Assembly: GCA_014549065.1 (NCBI GenBank) | Contig: JACDOX010000017.1 | Coordinates: 6,378,808 to 6,442,807, forward strand | From: Cardinalis cardinalis | Taxonomy: Eukaryota; Chordata; Aves; Passeriformes; Cardinalidae | Direction of reading: 5' to 3' | Length of the DNA stretch: 64,000 bases | Part shown: one piece after another, positions 63,321-64,000 of the stretch | Position numbering within the stretch: position 1 is the first letter of the stretch | Layout of the letters: each line of letters opens with the position of its first letter | Made by a program: the position numbers and the translations under genes | Notes under the pieces: model-generated | What the model saw: the letters and a program-made list of their open reading frames with translations, nothing else | What the model was told of the DNA's origin: nothing | Databases searched by the model: none

Positions 63321-64000
63321 ATGACTTAAATCACAGCAAGATCCCTAGTTAAAAAAAAAAAAATCTACATTTTGGGCATCTTCTGGGATAGAAATAAGTT
63401 TTAGTGTGTAGGTGTGCAGTTCATTTGGCTTACTAACTCCCTTTGTAGAGTAACTCAGTAGGCAACCATCTCCATCTGTTGAATTTNGTGTCTTGCTGAG
63501 AAACCAAGGTCTCTTCTGGAATTTTGCATGGAAAGTTTTGACTCACAGTTTTCCCGGAAGAAAAAGAAGGGCCAAAACAATGTGCTGTTTAATCCTTGTC
63601 TCTTACTTGTACTCAGCAATCTGTTTATCTCCTCTTACAAAGACACTGGGACTGAGACCTGCATGCATGCCCACATGCAAGACAGGGACAGCTTTCAAAA
63701 CTGGATATTCAAGCTCATATACTGACTTTCAGGCATCTCCTCAGAGTACTGTTGTTGTGCCCCTTCCCTGGGGGGTTCTTATGCATTTTGTCCCAGGTAA
63801 GTCTATCTACCTTACCATANGCCAAGCAAGAGTCCCTTACCAGACTGAGGATCAGCTCACTGTACCCAGCTGTCACAGTTTTACTTCAGCTCCTCATCCA
63901 GACACTTTAGCAAATAAATGGTGTTAAAACCATTATCTCCACCTGGAAGCAGTTTCTGTGTCTGGTTGCAGATCTGCATTATTGCAGGAGGTAGAGCCCA
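63321..64000. other. No gene seen
   Basis: A short poly-A run at 63351-63362 is followed by unique sequence. An open frame from 63493 starts at TTG rather than ATG and has no recognised product. Confidence 0.5.

Noticed and set aside
63493..63927. 144-codon open frame near the right end
   Set aside because: It starts at TTG, contains an N and shows no domain or conservation evidence.

Overview
This window looks like ordinary non-coding DNA from a bird nuclear genome, either intergenic or within a very large intron. I found no exon, gene, rRNA, functional tRNA, CRISPR array or prokaryotic operon that I could defend. The avian call rests on the repeats. There are several 3'-truncated CR1 LINE fragments, one ending in the CR1 terminal ATTCTATGATTC-type motif. 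There are also solo or partial LTRs of a family starting CCTGGGTTTGGCTGGGATAGAG that I associate with bird endogenous retroviruses. Repeat content is low, there are no Alu, B1 or L1 sequences, and the background is AT-rich. All open reading frames are short. The longest (29199-29786) begins at GTG, and its first ATG gives only 165 codons.

Layout. 1-430 holds two foldback structures: a 30-bp-arm palindrome and a 14-bp hairpin with a GAAA loop. 972-1532 is a CR1 fragment (+). 5240-5537 is a ~298-bp LTR-like element flanked by CTAGAT, with a related copy at 57194-57508. 7420-7660 is a candidate regulatory element carrying an RFX-type X-box. 8235-8530 and 10950-11290 are diverged inverted copies of one repeat, the second running into a CR1 3' end that finishes at 11836. 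12425-12700 is a CpG-rich patch with retroviral-leader-like features. 19068-19140 is a decayed tRNA-like sequence (-). 19455-19769 is an internally deleted avian ERV LTR, with a 50-bp piece of the same family at 53999-54048. 36425-37000 has two CR1 fragments (-) and a 44-bp tandem duplication overlapping the CR1 terminus. 49463-49950 is a GC- and CpG-rich patch. 63184-63320 is a G/T-rich low-complexity tract.

Between these lie long AT-rich stretches with no recognisable gene. Several have the texture of conserved non-coding elements, meaning mixed-composition, non-repetitive blocks with homeodomain-like ATTA/TAAT cores. That is an inference from appearance only and needs an alignment to test. 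Single isolated N bases occur roughly every 200 bases, consistent with masked heterozygous or ambiguous calls. No multi-gene system is present, and I do not see a novel coding system here.
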